Shown piece by piece: positions 58,436-64,000 of a stretch of DNA of 64,000 nucleotides. The stretch's first letter is position 1. Every line of letters starts with the position of its first letter. A model generated the notes under the pieces. It saw nothing but the letters and a program-made list of their open reading frames with translations, ran no database searches and was not told where the DNA came from. Source of the DNA: Nymphaea colorata (taxonomy: Eukaryota; Streptophyta; Magnoliopsida; Nymphaeales; Nymphaeaceae); NCBI RefSeq assembly GCF_008831285.2, contig NC_045139.1:22426412-22490411 (forward strand). Direction: 5' to 3'. A program made the translations under genes and the position numbers.

Positions 58436-58724
58436 TGTTGGGATTTCCCCATCTGGATAGTCTTGCGTCGATACGGGTCTATATCCGTTTCGGACCCTTA
58501 AGTATAAATACTTGTGTCTTGTGATGGTGAGAGATATATCAAGTTTTTCTCGTCTGGGTAATCGGTCCCCTTAGCCATACGTGAATTGTCTGTCCCCATC
58601 ACTGGGCTGCTATGGCTGAGGAGAGAAACCCATTGCCGCCGCCGCCACCGCCGCTACCTGCAGGGGAACGAGTTTATGGGGATTGTAGCCGTTCTACCAA
58701 CAGCCGCCGACATTCAGTCGGCGG
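58436..58724 (+). repeat. 3' LTR, fused to the helicase reading frame
   Basis: Homologous to 52246-52535. TATAAATA at 58503-58510. The first ATG (58612) frame is shifted by a 2-bp deletion, but a second ATG at 58675 is in the same open frame as the helicase core across the LTR edge. Confidence 0.8.
58503..58510 (+). promoter_or_regulatory. TATA box in the 3' LTR facing the helicase core
   Basis: TATAAATA, identical to 52313-52320, about 165 bp upstream of the in-frame ATG at 58675. It could drive an LTR-helicase chimeric transcript. Confidence 0.5.
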
Positions 58725-59986
58725 CAATTTTGTCATTCTCCACTCATGAACTTCCACTGAAGCTGCAGAGCAACCTGGAAGCCGCAGGCTATTGCATACC
58801 AACACCAATTCAAATGCATGTTATCCCTGCTGCTTTCATGGGTAGAAATCTACTCGTTTCATCTGAAACTGGATCAGGGAAAACTGCCTCTTTTCTGGCA
58901 CCTCTTATTTCCCGCTGTGTGAAATTTCTTCTTCAGCACCCTTCTCAAAAGAAGAAACCCCTAGCAATTGTTTTAGCGCCCACGAGGGAGTTATGTGCAC
59001 AAGTTGAGGAACTAGCTAAGGTACTTGGAAAGGGTCTGCCATTCAAGACAGCACTGATTGTTGGTGGTGATCCCATTGCTGGACAAATCTATAGGATTCA
59101 GCAAGGTATAGAACTGATTATTGCTACTGCCGGTCGCCTGATAGATCTCCTAACCAAGCAGGATATTAAACTGGATGAACTAGGGATTCTGGTTTTGGAT
59201 GAGGTGGACTGCATGCTTCACAGAGAGGGTTCCGTGATGAGGTAATGCAGGTGATTCATGCACTGTCGCAACCACAACTAATAATGTTCTCTTCTACAAT
59301 ACCACAAGATATAGAGAGGACATTAGTTACGACGCCTAAAGGTTTGCTCCGCATCTCTTCTGGGGAACCTGGAAAGCCAATGGAAACGGTGAAACAAATT
59401 GTGGTTTGGGTGGAAACCAAGCATAAGAAGCAAAAGTTATTCGATATATTAACAAGCAAGCAGCATTTTAACAAATTGTGGTTTGGGTGGAAACCAAGCA
59501 TGAGAAGCAAAAGTTATTCGATATATTAACAAGCAAGCAGCATTTTAACCCACCAGCCGTGGTCTTTGTGGGCTCCAAAATGGGGGCTGACCTTCTATGT
59601 GAGGCCATCACTGTCATGAGTCATGAGTGGTTTGAGAGCCGTGGCAGTACATGGGGACAAGACAATGAGTGAGAGGAGAGAAAACCTAAAACTGTTTCTG
59701 ACGGGGAAGGTGTCTGTACTTGTCGCAACAGGGGTATTAGGACGCGGCATTGATACGCTAAAGGTAAGGCAAGTCGTAATCTTTGACATGCCCAACTCAA
59801 TGCAGGAGTATGTGCATCAGATTGGGCATTAATGGAGTGGCCATTGTTTTCATCAATGAGGAGGACAAAAATTTATTTAAGGAACTAATCAATGTTCTGA
59901 AATCTTCTGGGTCTGCCCTCCCTACGGCTCTCTTAAATTCACCGCATGCTGCGCGCCATCAAAGGAAGAGGCAGAAACCCGCTTAG
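58725..59986 (+). pseudogene. RH41: RH41-type DEAD-box helicase, core domains
   Basis: No intron is seen. Motifs in order: Q motif AAGYCIPTPIQM, motif I SSETGSGKTAS, Ia PTRELCAQVEE, Ib about ATAGRLIDLL (family TPGR), II DEVDCMLH (DEVD form used by RH41), III FSSTIP (family SAT), then FVGSKMGADLL, V ATGVLGRGIDTLKVRQVVIF. Damage: a 2-bp insertion after CMLH (59221), a 77-bp out-of-frame tandem duplication (59394-59547), a 7-bp duplication (about 59616-59629), and loss of motif VI (YVHQIG runs directly into GVAIVFINEEDKNLF). The C-terminus is HQRKRQKPA and stop. The upstream part is 6.5 kb away, across the copia element. It cannot make an active helicase. Confidence 0.85.
59394..59547 (+). repeat. 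77-bp tandem duplication in the helicase core
   Basis: Copies 59394-59470 and 59471-59547 differ by one base. 77 is not a multiple of three, so the frame is lost. Confidence 0.95.
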
Positions 59987-61750
59987 TGAATTGTCAGTTA
60001 CAATCGTCTGAGATCATGGTTGCTGCTGCTTTGCTTGAAATGGAAGGCTAGCAAATCGTGCAATATAGAGTGTAAAGACATGCCTCTGTGGACTTTCTGT
60101 TGGCATAGAGGGTCTTCTTACATGCCATTTCCTTTCTAGATGAGAATTGGGTTGTGCGAGAACGTCCCATTCATATGAAAGCAATAAGCATGAAGCTTGA
60201 CTTCATTGAATTGAATTAGGAGTTGCAGTGTCGACATTTCCAGATGAAATAAAAGAACTAAAGAAGGATCCCCTTAATTGGTGGGCTAAGAGGGGAAAAT
60301 GCTTATAAATCGAATGGGGGCTTGTCTGTGTTCTCCACATCTTGATACGCTGGTTTGGTCCTCTAACAGAAAAGGACCATAAAGTTTGGGGCACTACTGC
60401 AACGTTAATTAAGGATTCTAATTAGCTTCGGTTTCCACTTTCCACATACAAACCTTCTCTTATGAAGGGAAGGGAAATGCAGTCCATTTTGAATTCCAGT
60501 ATCAAAGGAGAGATGGTGGCTAATAAACGTAAGGAGAACAGCCAGCAGAAAGATAGAACTGCAATGCCTTGCACATAAAAGGTCAGAAATAACTTTGCGG
60601 GTTAATAGCGAGTAGACATTGTGATTCTCTCTCATCGTACTTTCTACGAGAAAGAAACAAGGTTGCGTCAGTACACTGAATCAAATATGATTTGACGTAA
60701 GGCTATTCTTTACACTAGAAACCACATTCAGGCGTATGCTACCTACTTTTTTATTCTAGTGTTGCAAACGCAAGTTGTCAAACAAAGAATCCATGTTTTT
60801 CGGTGCGTCTTTATTTGAAAATTGATATCAGCCACTGGTTCTGAAGTATGGTTGTTATGCAGCAAGCTATGCAGAGCGCCTACGGTAGAATTAGCATAAT
60901 CTGATCACGTTGATAACTGTTACTTGTGTTGGAATGTTGGATACTGTTGAACACATGATTGCATATGCGAAAAGAATCACTTTATCCTAAATCTCTATCA
61001 TAGTTGCAGATGTTTGTGCTTCTCTTTTGTTTAATCCAGACGAGAATTCATTTTCTTGCTTGTTCTCTTTCAACCATCTTTGCACCAAATTAACTTGGGA
61101 AAGGTACTTTTTTGTTGAGATATAGATTAACCTGACAGGGATCTGCCTAATTCCATTTGGTACTAAGAAAAAGGGATTTAATGCACTCTCTGACACAGTT
61201 AAACAGGGAAATACCTATTTAAATTTTTTATCTTTAGAATCTATTAAATATATTTTCTTACCAAGCTATAGAAAATGCAAATTTGCGTTTATGTCGAGCA
61301 CAGCCTCGCCACCATTAGCTGAATCAAGTGCTACAGTGGAGCATTTTGGGTTACTCAAGTCTTATATGACATTGTATTCACCAATTGATTTTTTGCCATT
61401 TCTTTTAACGACGACCTGTTATACTCACTTTAGAAAACATTTGGTAACATGCCGCCTTTTTACAAAGCATCTGATAAGGAAAATATTTTCTAAGACTGGG
61501 AACATGTGTTTTAAAATAAAATGATTTTATCATCAAAGCAGATTCCTAGCAGATTTATGCCAAGGGAGAACCAGGACGCTCTATGGATTTGGTATCCCAA
61601 AGGTCGTTTTGCAAGAATGCAAATGTTTGGAAAAAAACATTGCGAAAGGTTCATCTTGAAGTAACAACTGGCCTGCTTGGCCATGACAAAAGCTTTCCAT
61701 CCCTTTTGAAGAGAATTAATTGATCCAAGGATGATATGCAGAAAAGTAAA
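59987..61750. other. Intergenic region between the helicase pseudogene and the amidase gene
   Basis: The first few hundred bases are probably the former helicase 3' UTR. The remainder shows no ORF with recognisable content and no clear repeat. Confidence 0.5.
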
Positions 61751-61754
61751 AAAT

Positions 61755-61760
61755 TTTATT
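61755..61760 (-). terminator. Polyadenylation signal of the amidase gene
   Basis: The minus strand reads AATAAA within TTTCAATAAAATTTTTT, about 285 bp downstream of the amidase stop codon. A plausible near-upstream element for cleavage and polyadenylation. Confidence 0.5.
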
Positions 61761-62044
61761 GAAATTCTTTTTACATGCCATTATACATTTGTTTTAATCG
61801 GGATACGCTCTCCATTCTTCTTCAGCGGATGCTTCAACAAGATAAGCACCTTGAACGAATGTAGCCTCTAAATCTCCGACAAACAAAAGGCAAGCACAAA
61901 ACGAATCCACTGCCGGAGGGGAGATGGACCATTCCGACGGAGTCGTCGTCCCTAATAAACTACCGCATTTGCCCGCCAGAACCCATCACAGGACAAATAA
62001 GTAGATGGTTGCCTTCACCAACAACTACGATGATATAAATTAAC

Positions 62045-63092
62045 CTACTGGTGGACTTCAAGCTGATCTCCTGGTCCAAGATCATCAATAGGTGGGCGTT
62101 GTTTGTGGTGGTCCGTGACCGACTGATAAGCCATTGCCAATGCTAAGGCCTGCAAGCCACAAAATAAAAAAAAATTAAAAAAAAAAGCATATTAAGCACA
62201 AGCGTTCAGAGTCAACATCAAGATGAAAAAACGGAAACACGCGTACAATTAAACAGGGTCGGTAGGGGCATGAAAGGAGGAAACAAGGAGTTCTGAGACA
62301 TGAAAACAAGCTAACAGAATACATGATAGTTTTTCTCCTTTTTATAAGACAAAAATCTAGACATAGATCCAAGATCCGCAGAAAAGATGGTTACGGCGAT
62401 CAGCTGGTGCTCGTTTCATCTATAACCAACCTTGTTTAAGGAATATGCCTAGCAAATACTGCAGAATGTGCTTTCAAACACAACCTAGTTTTTGGGCCGG
62501 AAGAATACCACAGAATCATGATTAGGTGGTGCATATATGCCAGTTGTGATGGTAGTTCGACGCCTTGTGCCACTTTTTGGTGGATCCGTGATATTCTTGA
62601 ATCCAGTTGGGACAACCACTACTGGCATTCCCACCAGGTTGCCGAGACAAACTTTCTCCCAGTCAGTAGCATTTCCTATAAATGCATCGACTGTAAAGCT
62701 CTCCTGGATCTCCTTAATCAACCTACCTCGTGCCCGCTGTGCCTGAAAATGTGTAAAATTATTTAATTATCTTAAAATATTATAAAGTTAATATATAAGA
62801 TTAAAAGAAGTAGCAGTCACGCTTTATTAAGAGAGCGAGATTCTAAATTGTATAAACTAACATGTACCTGCAAGTAGTCCACAGCAGGAATGAGACGTGC
62901 ACGGCGCAGTTCCACAGGCCATTCATCTGGAGCTTCATACTTCTTATCATCTCTTGCACGTTGCCACTCATCAAAATGACTTAACATATCAACGTCCATA
63001 GTAATGTTCAGTATGGACTGAACAGACTCCACCGAGTAGTTTAGCTTAAATGGAACTACATTCACCCCTTTTGAAGCAAGGACATGAACTAC
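62045..63092 (-). CDS. Amidase-family protein (AT5G07360-like), last three exons; 5' end beyond the window
   Basis: Exons 63092-62868, 62742-62509 and 62149-62045 on the minus strand, all phase 0 with GT-AG borders (CAG|GTACAT, TTTTCAG|GCA, GTG|GTATTC, TTGCAG|GCC). They encode VVPFKLNYSVESVQ and HFDEWQRARDDKKYE; then TVDAFIGNATDWEKVCLGNL, VGMPVVVVPTGFKNITDPP and RRRTTITTGIYAPP; then LALAMAYQSVTDHHKQRPPI, ending LEVHQ and TAG. This is the C-terminal third of a plant amidase-signature protein. The Ser-Ser-Lys catalytic region lies upstream and outside the window, so activity cannot be judged. No stop or frameshift is seen, and codons continue cleanly across both introns. It hydrolyses amides or transfers the amido group; the substrate of this subgroup is unknown to me. 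Related GatA proteins differ in this tail. Confidence 0.9.
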
Positions 63093-64000
63093 CTAGACAT
63101 GCAAATATAAGAGGTCATAAATGCAATAAGTGTAAAGGTGTCTATGTGGCTGAAGAATATGGAGGAGAGCAAGTTCTCTGTCAGGAAAAGATAACATAAC
63201 CTAAGAGAAACATAATACATTCAAAGCTTAGTATTCCACTATTCATAGAGCAGCCAAAGACAAGAGCCGGACCTCAATAAGTCTCAAGTTGGAGCACAGC
63301 TGGTATGAAGCTTACACTAGAACCCCTAAGCTTTGACAGGTGTAACATAGATTGTGTGCGATACTATACAGATACAAAAGCTGTTGTACTGGTCGGACAT
63401 TGACTCAGTTCATGCCACCAAAAAATTGCTTTAATGCTCAAGCCCAGGGATAAAAAATTATGAAAATTTATGCACGTGAACTGGAAGATTCAGATAGTAC
63501 CAGAGGAACATGGCACCTAGGAAGAAAACGTATGGTACTCAGCTACAACGACATGGTACTCAGCTACAACAATGAGTGCGATGAGGATAACCAGATTGAT
63601 TGGGCACAGCAGTTCCTGCGGTTCATGCAACGAGACTAACCAGGGTGTAACAAATGCCATATCATTCAGATTTACTTCTAGAAAAAGGAAATAGCTCGGT
63701 CATAATACATTGTGGCCACATAAGAGATGAAATATTAGACATTTGCATAACCCGAACTTTAACGGGTCTAATCTTTGCCCAGGCTGACATGAAGGTATAC
63801 TATACATCCGTACTTGATCACAACACTCATTCTTTTTACTTTTTAGCTCTTGCAAGTTGCAACCATAGCCATAAATATCGTTCTCGGGTTTTTATCGGTG
63901 AGGTTTTTCTCGGGTATTTACTGGCAAAGTTGTTTTTTTCGAAAAAATCTCAAGAAAATCTTGGAGTTTTTTAAAAAAATAAAAAATCAAAATGTTAGGT
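63093..64000. other. Intron or upstream part of the amidase gene; no exon recognised
   Basis: Directly upstream of a TGTCTAG acceptor. No further amidase exon is recognisable to the window edge, so this is most likely one long intron. The frame at 63654-63974 (+) has no known domain. Confidence 0.5.

Larger units (their letters stand above)
52246..58724 (+). mobile_element. Ty1/copia LTR retrotransposon inserted in the RH41-like gene
   Basis: LTRs begin TGTTGGGATTTCCCC at 52246 and 58436. Homology extends about 290 bp to 52535 and 58724. A purine-containing AGTAAGAGAT precedes the 3' LTR. The order gag, protease, integrase, RT and RNase H on the plus strand is typical of copia. Left and right flanks are consecutive parts of an RH41-type coding sequence with only about ten codons missing, so the insertion is in a gene. 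No target duplication remains. The first 180 bp of the two LTRs differ at roughly seven positions by eye, so it is moderately young. Frameshifts and active-site changes make it defective. No standard PBS is recognised after the 5' LTR. Confidence 0.85.

Noticed and set aside
58725-59986. Helicase core as a processed retrocopy made by the copia element
   Set aside because: The core is intronless, but the 5' part left of the element keeps an intron (51404-51908) in phase. No third LTR is seen downstream, so insertion into a gene is simpler.
60800-61300. Third copy of the TGTTGGGATTT LTR downstream of the helicase
   Set aside because: Only short chance matches such as TGTTGGAATGTTGG. No LTR continuation.

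Overview
This window is plant nuclear DNA from a large, repeat-rich angiosperm genome. The evidence is plant-type spliced exons (an amidase of the AT5G07360 type, fragments of chloroplast CCDA, P4-ATPase, RH41 and PRT6), together with Ty1/copia, Ty3/gypsy Tat/Ogre-type, LINE, hAT-like and TIR elements. Coding density is very low and most open frames are chance or decayed. I cannot name the species. Nothing looks bacterial, viral or organellar.

Layout. About 0.16-0.43 kb (-) is a small PRT6-like ubiquitin-ligase fragment. About 2.3-20.9 kb (+) is one large, old Ty3/gypsy element with roughly 4-kb LTRs. It carries an upstream plant-mobile-domain (PMD) ORF, gag, protease, RT, RNase H, a second archaeal-type RNase H, integrase and a tandem-repeat 3' UTR. 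At 22.4-23.3 kb (+) lies another PMD remnant. At 24.14-29.03 kb (-) is a Ty1/copia element with 220-bp LTRs, inserted in an unidentified open reading frame. At 32.5-34.7 kb (-) is a partial second copy of the gypsy leader plus PMD ORF, with an in-frame 252-bp tandem duplication. At 34.8-35.5 kb are rearranged hAT transposase pieces.

From about 35.8 to 44.1 kb there is a cluster of host-gene debris in mixed orientation: CCDA exons (-), a P4-ATPase (ALA4-7-like) exon (+) and unrecognised exon-like pieces. The P4-ATPase exon is split at one point by a 5.2-kb insertion with a GATCT target duplication. That insertion reads as a solo LTR, itself carrying a nested non-autonomous LTR element (39.42-41.58 kb). 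From 45.9 to 49.6 kb is a second, related non-autonomous LTR element that received a hAT-like element (46.26-47.49 kb) and a TIR element (48.06-49.55 kb), and the latter received another TIR element (48.09-48.86 kb).

The right part holds two host loci. The first is an RH41-type DEAD-box helicase (+) with its zf-HIT part at 51.37-52.25 kb and helicase core at 58.73-59.99 kb. It is split by a 6.5-kb copia element and carries further stops and frameshifts, so it is a pseudogene. The second is the 3' end of an apparently intact amidase gene (-; three exons at 62.05-63.09 kb), the only gene here that looks functional. It runs off the right edge.

The most unusual structure is the copia element at 52.25-58.72 kb. 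Its LTR contains an ATG and about 40 codons that, through a consensus GT-AG intron of about 1.69 kb, would join in frame to gag. The same LTR-encoded exon in the 3' LTR is in uninterrupted frame with the downstream helicase core, so the LTR brings a TATA box and a start codon to a captured host ORF.
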